Shown piece after piece: positions 7,075 to 15,700 of a DNA stretch of 34,500 bases (positions within the stretch are counted from its first letter, which is position 1; every line of letters starts with the position of its first letter). The notes under the pieces were generated by a model. That model did not search any database. It worked only from the letters and a program-made list of their open reading frames with translations, and had not been told where the DNA came from. The translations under genes were made by a program, and so were the position numbers. This DNA is from a virus: the IMG/VR virus record IMGVR_UViG_3300032240_002346, positions 1 through 34,500 of that record, one strand, 5' to 3'.

Positions 7075-9507
7075 ATGATGTCACTTAAAATTAAAAAAAG
7101 AAGTGGAGATGATTCGTCATTTAATCCACAAAAAATTTATAACCGTATCAAAAGAGCTTCAAAGGGGTTGAGTGTCAACTCCGATGAAATCTTTATTAAG
7201 GTTATCACTTCAGTTCCAACTGAAGGTATTATTACAACAAAAGAATTAGATAAGTTAATCTATGAAATCGCCGCGGCGTTTACAGGTAGTCATCACGATT
7301 ACTCAAGATTAGCTTCGTCAGTTGCTATTTCATCTTACCATAAGGAAACTGACCCAAGTTTTTCAAATACTATGAATTTGTTAAACAGTGAAGGTATCAT
7401 TAATGAAAAATTAATGAAAATTATTGAGGATTATGGGCCAAGTAATATTGATGCGATTATTAATCATGATAATGATTATAATTTTGATTATTTTGCTTGG
7501 AGGTCACTTGCAGAAATGTATCTTTTGAAGTTGTCAGAAGGTAAAGTAGTTGAACGTCCACAACACATGTATATGAGAGTTGCTCTTTGGGTAACTAATA
7601 CATTTGAGGAGGCGGTTGAGTACTACCAAGCGTTATCGACACAAAGAATATCACCGGCAACACCAATCATGATTAATGCTGGTACTAAAGTTCCACAACT
7701 TGCTTCTTGTGTTCTTCATTACAATGATTCGGATTCTCGTGAAGGTTTGTTAAACACCATGAGAGATATCTCAACCTATTCATCTGACGCTGCGGGTATC
7801 GGACTGTCAATGTCTAACATTCGTAGTAAGGAGAGTCGTATTTCATCTTCAGGTGGATATGCTGGTGGACTATTAAAGTATTTGAAGATTGTAAACGAGT
7901 CACTTCGTTTCTTTAACCAACAAGGACGTAGACCTGGTTCGGCAGCAATTTACTTGGAGCCTTGGCATAAAGATATCTTTGACCTATTGGAAATTAAAAA
8001 GAATACAGGCGCCGAAGAATTAAGAGCTCGTGATTTATTTACCGCACTTTGGATTCCAGACAACTTTATGAATGCAGTTAAGAACAACGACGATTGGTAT
8101 TTGTTCTGTCCTAATGATATTATTAAAGCGGGTATCAAACCATTACAAGAAAGTTATGGTGATGAATATGAAGAGAATTATAAATTAGCGGTAAGTATGG
8201 GTCTTGGTAAGAAAGTTAAGGCTCAGGAGATTTGGAATAAGATTATTGAATCACAAGTTGAAACGGGTGTTCCATATCTATGTTCTAAAGATAGTGCTAA
8301 CAGAAAGACAAACCATCAGAATATTGGTGTAATCAAACAATCAAATCTTTGTAATGAGATTTACCAGTATACTGACGAAAAAACTACCGCAATTTGCACT
8401 TTATCATCTATGGTGTTAAAGAACTATGTAAAAGATGGTGAGTTTGATTTTAAAGGTTTGTATGAAGAAACTCGTAAAGTTGTAAGCGCATTAAACAAAG
8501 TTGTTAACATCAACAATTACTCAACTGAAAAAGGTCGTAAGGGTGGATTGGAACAAAGAGCAATTGCTATTGGAACACAAGGACTTGCGGATGTATTCTA
8601 CTTGATGGACTACATCTTCACATCTGAAGAAGCTCGTAAATTGAATAAAGAGATTTTTGAAACAATCTATTTTGCAGCAATCACTGAAAGTAACAGATTG
8701 TGTATAGATGGTGAGTATGAACCATATGCTCACTTTGAAGGGTCACCAATGTCACAAGGAGTATTCCAATTTGATATGTGGGGATTGAAAGAAGATGAGT
8801 TATCAGGAAGATGGCCTTGGGGAATTTTAAAACATAATGTTAGTAAGTACGGAGTTTGTAATTCTTTATTCACAGCTCAAATGCCTGTAGCATCTTCAGC
8901 TAAGATTACAGGTTCATATGAAATGACAGAACCCGCTCACTCAGCAATCTTTAACAGACGTGTAGTTGGTGGAGAGATTATGATTGTTAACAAGTATTTG
9001 ATTAGTGATTTTGAGAAGATTGGAATTTGGTCTGAAGATTTAAAGAATGAAATTATCATGAACGAAGGCTCAATTCAAAACATTAATTTCAATAACTACC
9101 TTGACCAAGAAGATAAGAGATATAACTTCAAAGTTAAAAGAACTGAACACTTAATTAAAAAATACAAAACAATTTGGGAGATTTCACAAAAAGAATTGAT
9201 TGAGATGGCAGCTGATAGAGCACCATTTATTGACCAATCACAATCAATGAATATCTATATGTCAAACCCAACATTGTCAAAGATTTCATCATCACATTTC
9301 TACGGATGGGAAAAAGGGTTGAAGACACTTTGTTATTACGTTAGAACAAGAGCAATCTCAACAGGAGCAAAACACTTGGCTATGGATGTATCAAAAATTA
9401 ACAAACCAAAAGCAACTCCTGAACCACCAAAGGTTGATTACAGTTATATGAATCTACCCGACAAACCTGAAAACAGTGAATTTGATTGTTTTGGATGTTC
9501 TTCTTAA
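7075..9507 (+). CDS. nrdA: Ribonucleotide reductase large subunit (class I alpha)
   Basis: The 810-residue catalytic subunit reduces ribonucleoside diphosphates with NrdB. Residues about 3-92 form an ATP-cone (KKRSGDDSSFNPQKIYNRI), suggesting allosteric activity control. Catalytic residues are visible: Cys212 in QLASCVL and Cys441 in AICTLSS as the redox pair, NLCNEI (424-429) with Asn, thiyl-radical Cys426 and Glu428, Tyr754-Tyr755 in CYYVRTR for radical transfer, and a C-terminal CFGC (805-808) for re-reduction by thioredoxin or glutaredoxin. The start could be either of two adjacent ATG codons (7075 or 7078). The full set of motifs argues for an active enzyme. A terminator follows closely. 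Confidence 0.95.
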   Translation: MMSLKIKKRSGDDSSFNPQKIYNRIKRASKGLSVNSDEIFIKVITSVPTEGIITTKELDKLIYEIAAAFTGSHHDYSRLASSVAISSYHKETDPSFSNTMNLLNSEGIINEKLMKIIEDYGPSNIDAIINHDNDYNFDYFAWRSLAEMYLLKLSEGKVVERPQHMYMRVALWVTNTFEEAVEYYQALSTQRISPATPIMINAGTKVPQLASCVLHYNDSDSREGLLNTMRDISTYSSDAAGIGLSMSNIRSKESRISSSGGYAGGLLKYLKIVNESLRFFNQQGRRPGSAAIYLEPWHKDIFDLLEIKKNTGAEELRARDLFTALWIPDNFMNAVKNNDDWYLFCPNDIIKAGIKPLQESYGDEYEENYKLAVSMGLGKKVKAQEIWNKIIESQVETGVPYLCSKDSANRKTNHQNIGVIKQSNLCNEIYQYTDEKTTAICTLSSMVLKNYVKDGEFDFKGLYEETRKVVSALNKVVNINNYSTEKGRKGGLEQRAIAIGTQGLADVFYLMDYIFTSEEARKLNKEIFETIYFAAITESNRLCIDGEYEPYAHFEGSPMSQGVFQFDMWGLKEDELSGRWPWGILKHNVSKYGVCNSLFTAQMPVASSAKITGSYEMTEPAHSAIFNRRVVGGEIMIVNKYLISDFEKIGIWSEDLKNEIIMNEGSIQNINFNNYLDQEDKRYNFKVKRTEHLIKKYKTIWEISQKELIEMAADRAPFIDQSQSMNIYMSNPTLSKISSSHFYGWEKGLKTLCYYVRTRAISTGAKHLAMDVSKINKPKATPEPPKVDYSYMNLPDKPENSEFDCFGCSS

Positions 9508-9523
9508 AAAAATCCGATGTGTT

Positions 9524-9548
9524 ATCCCGAGCTAGGTCGGGATTTTTT
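9524..9548 (+). terminator. Intrinsic terminator after nrdA
   Basis: The 7-bp stem ATCCCGA (9524-9530) / TCGGGAT (9537-9543) with a six-base loop runs into six T residues (9543-9548). It ends the nrdB-nrdA unit. It also shows that the next gene does not start at the in-frame ATG at 9517, which lies just ahead of this hairpin. Confidence 0.85.
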
Positions 9549-9559
9549 ATTTAAAGAGG

Positions 9560-9567
9560 TATTTATT
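9560..9567 (+). promoter_or_regulatory. TATTTATT motif between terminator and flavodoxin-like gene
   Basis: TATTTATT, preceded by GAG-G, lies 12 bases after the nrdA terminator and three bases before the ATG at 9571. Its position right after a terminator suggests a new transcription start, although the very short spacing to the ATG would imply a leaderless message. Confidence 0.4.
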
Positions 9568-9570
9568 ATT

Positions 9571-10338
9571 ATGTCTAATATTATACAAGAAGAAATTCAA
9601 AAAATAAGAAAAATGATGCTCTCAGAGAACATGGTTCAAGAGGGTGGTGAAAAAAAGTTAAAACAAACGTTAGACATTCTAAAAAAGAAAAAGAAAGTTT
9701 TATTATTAAGTTGTTCAAATAGATATAATTGGGATGATAAAAATATTGATGTTCCTAAATCAAAAATCTTAGCAATGTATTTGAATGAGGAACTTGGTGA
9801 CAAATCAGTTTTCATAGATGTTTCCGAGTTAAAAATATTTCCTTGTGAAGGAAACGTATCAAGAGAAGATGGTAATAGTTGTGGACTTTTAAAGGCTTTA
9901 CTTAAAGATGATAAAAAAAATCCTTCAGGATATCACAGATGTTGGGCTAGTTTAAATAATAAAACAGATGAACTTTGGAAAATTTCTAAAGAACTTTTTG
10001 AGGCAGATGCTGTAATATTTTTTAGTTCAGTAAGATGGGGACAAGCAAATATGTTTTATCAAAAGTTAATTGAAAGATTAACTTGGATTGAAAATAGACA
10101 CAACACTTTAGGTGAAAAAAATATAGTTGAAGGTATTGAAACAGGGTTTATTTGCGTTGGGCAAAACTGGAATGGTGAGGATGTTACTAAAACTCAAATG
10201 AAAGTTCATGAGTTTTATGGATTTGAACCCAATAAGAAACTATATTGGAATTGGCAATACACAACAGACGTTTATGACGAAAGTAAATCTTCTTACAAAA
10301 AATCACATAAAAAATTTATTGACGATATGGGATTATAA
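9571..10338 (+). CDS. Flavodoxin-fold NAD(P)H/FMN oxidoreductase-like protein
   Basis: The 255-residue protein resembles the flavodoxin-like NAD(P)H-dependent FMN reductase/quinone reductase superfamily: a first strand and phosphate-binding loop KKVLLLSCSNR (41-51), a strand KSVFIDVSELKIFPCEG (78-94), and ADAVIFFSSVRWGQANMFYQ (145-164), which matches the family's second FMN-binding loop, followed by LIERLTW. The substrate is unknown. I chose ATG 9571 because the in-frame ATG at 9517 is ahead of the nrdA terminator and the 18 extra residues would be encoded by the hairpin. Residues 1-25 form a separate amphipathic leader (MSNIIQEEIQKIRKMMLSEN) ending VQE-GG, which looks like a leader and prohead-protease type site (inferred). 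The gene stands alone between two terminators. Confidence 0.75.
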   Translation: MSNIIQEEIQKIRKMMLSENMVQEGGEKKLKQTLDILKKKKKVLLLSCSNRYNWDDKNIDVPKSKILAMYLNEELGDKSVFIDVSELKIFPCEGNVSREDGNSCGLLKALLKDDKKNPSGYHRCWASLNNKTDELWKISKELFEADAVIFFSSVRWGQANMFYQKLIERLTWIENRHNTLGEKNIVEGIETGFICVGQNWNGEDVTKTQMKVHEFYGFEPNKKLYWNWQYTTDVYDESKSSYKKSHKKFIDDMGL

Positions 10339-10362
10339 ATTAGATATTAATACCTTAATAAT

Positions 10363-10389
10363 AAAATCCGGACTAAGTTCGGATTTTTT
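10363..10389 (+). terminator. Intrinsic terminator after the flavodoxin-like gene
   Basis: AAAATCCG (10363-10370) pairs with CGGATTTT (10380-10387); a G-T and an A-T pair extend the stem to 10 bp with a five-base loop. The right arm merges into six T residues (10384-10389). It separates the metabolic genes from the baseplate block. Confidence 0.82.
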
Positions 10390-10398
10390 ATTTCAGAG

Positions 10399-10406
10399 TA
10401 TTTATT
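10399..10406 (+). promoter_or_regulatory. TATTTATT motif at the head of the baseplate block
   Basis: TATTTATT (context cagagTATTTATTTaat) is nine bases after the terminator and four bases before the gp25-like ATG. The layout terminator, motif, ATG repeats that at 9524-9571. As the first gene of a long late-gene run follows, this copy is the best candidate late promoter in the window. Confidence 0.42.
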
Positions 10407-10410
10407 TAAT

Positions 10411-10863
10411 ATGGCAAATGGTGTAACATACGGTATTACTTTTCCTTTTAAAGATTCATTGAATGGTAAGTTTTTGGATTTATCAGATACGACAGAACAA
10501 GAAATTAGAAGTAGTTTAATACATTTATTACTTACAAGAAAGGGTAGTAGATACTTTATGCCAAACTTTGGAACAAGATTATACGAGTTTATTTTTGAAC
10601 CACTTGATAGTCCAACTTTTGACCAAATAGAAACAGAAATAAAAGAAGCGGTTGAAACTTATATACCAGGATTGACAATTACTTCAATTAAAATTGAACC
10701 CGCAGTTGTTGCTCAAGATAGTTTACAAATGAATAATGAGTCGGCGAATGAATTTAATTTTACTAATACTCCTGAACTTGAGTATACCGCTAAAGTAAGA
10801 ATAAATTATAATATTACAAATAATGTATTTAATACACCAGGGTTTGTAATTATTAATATATAA
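10411..10863 (+). CDS. gp25: Baseplate wedge protein, T4 gp25-like
   Basis: The 150-residue product is predicted to be the small wedge subunit that helps link the baseplate to sheath assembly; the family includes T4 gp25 and its relatives in phages, type VI secretion and contractile injection systems. Support comes from the family's core: a helix EIRSSLIHLLLTRKGSRYFM (31-50) followed by PNFGTRLYEFIFEPLD (51-66), then an amphipathic helix (69-84) and YIPGLTITSIKIEP. T4 gp25 is 132 residues; the extra length here lies in the C-terminal part. It is followed after four bases by the gp6-like gene, the same pairing as in many contractile tails. Confidence 0.92.
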   Translation: MANGVTYGITFPFKDSLNGKFLDLSDTTEQEIRSSLIHLLLTRKGSRYFMPNFGTRLYEFIFEPLDSPTFDQIETEIKEAVETYIPGLTITSIKIEPAVVAQDSLQMNNESANEFNFTNTPELEYTAKVRINYNITNNVFNTPGFVIINI

Positions 10864-10867
10864 AACT

Positions 10868-12739
10868 ATGATATCATATACTACAAGAGATTTTCAGGCA
10901 ATTAGATTAGAATTAATAAACTATGTTAGAACTTATTATCCTGATTTAATTCAAAACGTAAATGATGCGTCGGTTTTTTCTGTTTTACTTGATTTAAACG
11001 CTGCGGTTACTGACAACTTAAATTATCATATTGATAGAAGTTTACAAGAAACTGTTCTACAATTTGCACAACAACCAAGTTCACTTTATAACATTGCAAG
11101 AACTTATGGGTTAAAAATACCTGGAATGAGACCTTCAATTTCATTAGTTGATTTTTCAGTGCAAGTCCCTCCTTTTGGAGACAAACCGGCAATACAGACA
11201 AATACAGGTACATTACAACCACCTGATTCATCTTACTTTGGTATTTTGGCTAAAGGTAGTCAGGTGATTGGTGCTGGACAAACTTTTGAAACTTTGTATG
11301 ATGTCGATTTTGGTAATGACTTTAATAGTGAAGGAATTGTTAATAGAACCGTAATTCCTAACTTTGATGCTAACAATATCTTAATTAATTATACAATTAC
11401 AAAGAGAGAAGTTGTTATTAATGGTATAACAAAAGTATTCAAACGAATTATCAATACTCCTGAAACAAGACCATTTTTTGAATTTTTCTTACCTGAGAAA
11501 AACGTATTAGGTGTAACTGGAGTAATTTTAAAAGACGGTACAAATTACAACAACGTTCCTTCACCTCAAGAGTTCATGGATACTACAAACTTAACTAATA
11601 AATGGTTTGAAGTTGAAGCGTTAGCTCAAGACAGTATTTTTATTGAAGACCCAACAAAACCACAAGATGAAACAGGTATTAAAGTTGGTCGTTATTATAA
11701 AACAAATAAAAAATTTATTACTGAATATACACCACAAGGATTTTTAAAACTAACTTTTGGTGGAGGAAATACATCCTCAGATGAACTGTTAAGACAATTT
11801 ACTACTAACGGTACTCCTTTGGATATTTCAAAATATCAGAATAACTATTCTTTAGGTTCAACACTTAAGGCAAATTCAACATTGTTTGTTCAATACCGTG
11901 TTGGAGGTGGATTAGTAAGTAATCTTGGGCCTGGTTCAATTACTCAACTTGGAACTGTAAACTTTAATGTATATGGTAGTGACCAAAATAAAGTTACTGC
12001 AGTAATTAATTCTTTATCTTGTAATAATATATTACCGTCAATTGGAGGTGCAAATTATCCAAGTACTGAAGAGATTAGAAATTTAATAACATTTAATTTT
12101 GCGGCACAAAACAGAGCTGTAACTATTAATGACTATGAGGCGATTATTAGAAAAATGCCTTCAAGATTTGGTGCTCCCGCAAAAGTTGCGATTACTGAAG
12201 TTGATAATAAAATAAATGTTCAGATTTTATCCTATGATTCAAACGGGGCATTAACTGAAACTATTTCTAATACATTAAAAAGTAATATTGCAACTTATTT
12301 ATCAAATTACAGAATGATGAATGATTATATTCAAGTTCTTCCGGCACAAGTTATTGATTTGGCCTTTGATATTTTTATTGTTCTTAATAGTTCGCAAAAT
12401 CAGGGTGTGGTAATTTCAAATATTATATCAAAGATTAACACCTATATGAGTCCAAGTAATCGAGGTATGGGTCAAAATCTTTATATATCACAGTTAAGAG
12501 CTTTGATACAAAGTGAGGAAGGTGTTATTACTGTTGCTTCAATAAATGTGTATAACAGAGTTGGTGGACTATATTCTTCATCACAGGCTTCTCAATCATA
12601 TTCTAATACAACTACAAAAGAAATTAAAGTAATTGAAGATACAGTTTATGCTGAACCAAATCAAATTTTTAATATTAGATTTCCTGATAAAGACATTAAA
12701 GTGTCGATTAAAAATCTAACAACGGTTAATTTCAGTTAA
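10868..12739 (+). CDS. gp6: Baseplate wedge protein, T4 gp6-like (baseplate J family)
   Basis: The 623-residue protein should form the dimeric wedge ring around the tail hub. The N-terminus ISYTTRDFQAIRLELINYVR, then YPDLIQNVNDASVFSVLLDL and an early TDNLNYHIDRSLQE, is typical of gp6/baseplate J proteins. A middle segment with YPSTEEIRNLITFNFAAQNR and TINDYEAIIRKMP (about 400-430) matches the conserved J-domain, and the C-terminal part shows the long helix-strand pattern that contacts neighbouring wedges. T4 gp6 is 660 residues. Adjacency to the gp25-like gene supports the call strongly. Confidence 0.9.
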   Translation: MISYTTRDFQAIRLELINYVRTYYPDLIQNVNDASVFSVLLDLNAAVTDNLNYHIDRSLQETVLQFAQQPSSLYNIARTYGLKIPGMRPSISLVDFSVQVPPFGDKPAIQTNTGTLQPPDSSYFGILAKGSQVIGAGQTFETLYDVDFGNDFNSEGIVNRTVIPNFDANNILINYTITKREVVINGITKVFKRIINTPETRPFFEFFLPEKNVLGVTGVILKDGTNYNNVPSPQEFMDTTNLTNKWFEVEALAQDSIFIEDPTKPQDETGIKVGRYYKTNKKFITEYTPQGFLKLTFGGGNTSSDELLRQFTTNGTPLDISKYQNNYSLGSTLKANSTLFVQYRVGGGLVSNLGPGSITQLGTVNFNVYGSDQNKVTAVINSLSCNNILPSIGGANYPSTEEIRNLITFNFAAQNRAVTINDYEAIIRKMPSRFGAPAKVAITEVDNKINVQILSYDSNGALTETISNTLKSNIATYLSNYRMMNDYIQVLPAQVIDLAFDIFIVLNSSQNQGVVISNIISKINTYMSPSNRGMGQNLYISQLRALIQSEEGVITVASINVYNRVGGLYSSSQASQSYSNTTTKEIKVIEDTVYAEPNQIFNIRFPDKDIKVSIKNLTTVNFS

Positions 12740-12771
12740 CATCATTTATTTTTTGAAAATCGTGTGTAAAC

Positions 12772-12779
12772 TATTTATT
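12772..12779 (+). promoter_or_regulatory. TATTTATT motif in a hairpin loop before the giant baseplate-region gene
   Basis: TATTTATT is 11 bases before the ATG at 12791 and lies in the loop between GTGTGT (12762-12767) and ACACAC (12785-12790), which could pair and place the ATG directly at the foot of the stem. It is in a 51-base gap, one of the few gaps in the tail region. Confidence 0.35.
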
Positions 12780-12790
12780 AAAAAACACAC

Positions 12791-15700
12791 ATGTCTTCAT
12801 CTTACAGAATTAGAACAGAGTTAGGGATTGATAAGGTTGTTCAGGTTAAACTTGAACAGAACTTTGATACGCTTGAGTTACTATCATTATCAATTAACCC
12901 AAACGACGTATACACAAGAGCTTGTGCGGATTATGGTGTTATAGTTGGTAGAGTTTTCTGTAACAACGGATTTGGTCTACCTAACGCTAAAATATCTATT
13001 TTTATTGCTTTAGACGATGCTGACATCAATGATACTGTAATTAGTACATTATACCCATACAAAACAATTAATGACGTTAATGAAGATGGTTACAAATACA
13101 ATTTATTACCTTACACACCCTCTTACACTGGACACGTTCCTGTTGGGACATTCCCTGATAGAAACGATGCTTTAACTAATAAGTCAGTAATTCAAGTTTA
13201 CGACAAGTATTTTAAGTTTGTTGTTACTACAAATGGTTCGGGTGACTTTATGATTTTAGGTGTGCCGCCAGGACAACACACTTTATTCATGCAAGTTGAC
13301 TTGTCTGATATTGGTGAGTTTTCATTTACACCGGCGGATTTAATTAGAATTGGCCGAGCAACAGAATCACAAGTTAACGGAGCTCAATTTAAGTTTTCCG
13401 AAAATTATAGTGAATTACCACAAATTGTAACAATATCAAAAACAGTACAAGTCGCACCATTTTACGGTGAACAAGAAACTTGTGATTATTACATTGCAAG
13501 GACTGACTTTGACTTAACCGCTGAAGCTCAAGTTACTATTCGACCAACGGCAGTTTTTATGGGTTCGTTACTATCAACAGTTGATGAAACTAAGTTAGGA
13601 TATAATAATATCTATAACAGATGTAAGATACCTAAAACAATGGGTGACTTGTGTGATTTAACATCAGGTCCGGGACAAATACTTGCGATAAGACAAAGTT
13701 ATAAAACGGATAGTAATGGATTACCAATTTTAGAAAAAGTTGAGTTAGAAAATGGGGGTAAAGTAATTGATGAAAATGGAGCTTGGTTATTAGAAGTTCC
13801 AATGAATCTTGATTATGTATATACCGATGAGGAAGGTAATCAACAAATTACTCAAAATCCTGATGTTGGTATTCCAACAAAAGGTAAATATAGATTTAAA
13901 GTAAAATGGGAACAAGGCCCTGAATTATCTGAAACTACTAAAAGAGCATATTTTTTAGTTCCAAATGTTAAAGAATATGGTTGGACGGATTCAAACGACC
14001 CTTATTTAGATTATCAATTTAATGAATTACTTGGCACTCCCGTGTCTATTTATATCCCATCAAATTCTCCAAATGAGAATGGTGAGTATGTTTATTTATC
14101 TGATACTGGTTTAAATCCTAATGAAACTAATCGAGTATACAGATTAACAGGTACATTAAATGTTGAAAATTTACAAATATTTTATTCTGATGGTACACAG
14201 TATACATCACAAAATATATATCCTCAAGATTTTACATCATTATATTTTGTTTATGATAGGATAGATAATGGTTCAGATGCGATTATTAACTTTTTAAAAA
14301 TTGATGAAGATAGATTTTTACTTGAACAGTCATATGCTTTTAGTTTAGATTGGACAGATTATGCTAATGTATCATCGGCGATTAATTGTGAAGATACGTT
14401 TATGGAGCTTCAGTATAATAAAGTTTATACTGTTAGTCAGTTGATGGATAGATATGTGAGTGAAAAAAGAGCATGGAATGTAACAGGTATTAAAAATATT
14501 TTAGATGATAAATGTACGGGTGAGTATAACAAATTCCCAACTAACGATGCGTTTTTTAGAGTTAATTTTAATTATATTGTATATAATATATTCTTTGAAA
14601 TTTTTACACTTTTAAGTATAATTTTACTTATTGTCGTCCACGTTTTAGGATTTTTATGGGTTCTATTATTACCACTTATTATAGGGATAATAACTTTTAT
14701 ACAATTAATGATTATTGGTCTTTGTAATTTCAGAAATTGGGTAAGAGGTATTTTTAATAGACCTGATTTACCTTGTCCTGAACTTTTGGATTTAACACAA
14801 TTAGCAAATTCAAACCCTTTTAAAAATATTGGATTACCTCTTTTATTATATACTGAAGATGGTTGTGAAAGATGTAAGTGTCGATTAGACGATGCGAGTG
14901 GTGAAAGTTTAGGACAAGCCCAACTTACAACGGTTACACAAAGTTCCATTTTAATTAACAGTACTGATTTTGAACTTTATAGAAATGTTGCGGATGACCA
15001 ACAATATTTGGCAGGATTGTATGCTGGAAATCTTGCAAATAGCATTAATGGATTTCCTCAAAACAGATGTCCGATTGTTAATGTGGGGAATATTACAGTA
15101 ACAAGTATTGATGATGATGATTATACTTTTCAAAACTGGCATTTTTCATCTCAAATACCTTATTCAGAATATCTAAACACTTGGTGGTCTAAAGGTAGAT
15201 ATTTTGAACCGTCAAGTGATGAAATAGCTCATAGACCAAGATATTTTTACGGAAGTACCAGAATGAGAGTGACTATTGAACCTGATTTAAATAATCCTGA
15301 TACTATATATCATATGGATAATTTTCAGATTTTAGTTTTAGACCAACAAACTCAAATACCTGTCGCTGGTAGTATAATATCTTTTCAGGATAAAAATTTA
15401 TCTAATGATTTAAATTATTATGATGCTGAAAATAATAATCCATTTACTAGTGGTAGTACTAATAATTTAAATAACGTAACATACAAATGGACTAATCCTA
15501 ATAATGCTCAACCTATGTATACTACTTATAATATGAGTGGATTTACAGAATTTAAAAAAACAAGCGGTTTTCCGGCGGACATTGAATATTTCCAAATTAT
15601 CACAGGATTTACTATTGGTGAATATAGAAATTTAATCACAAATGAAACATTTGGTCCGGTTGATTATTTTGATACAAGTTTAGTACAAACTGTAAACTCA

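Noticed and set aside
9517-9570. N-terminal extension of the flavodoxin-like gene from ATG 9517
   Set aside because: It would encode the nrdA terminator hairpin as protein and start ahead of it; ATG 9571 follows the terminator and the TATTTATT motif.
10208-10426. 72-codon + strand frame bridging the flavodoxin-like and gp25-like genes
   Set aside because: It overlaps the end of a well-supported gene, the terminator and the next start, and its product has no recognisable features.
14572-14949. 125-codon minus-strand frame
   Set aside because: It is antisense to the membrane-hairpin segment of the giant gene; no minus-strand gene is supported anywhere and no promoter faces it.
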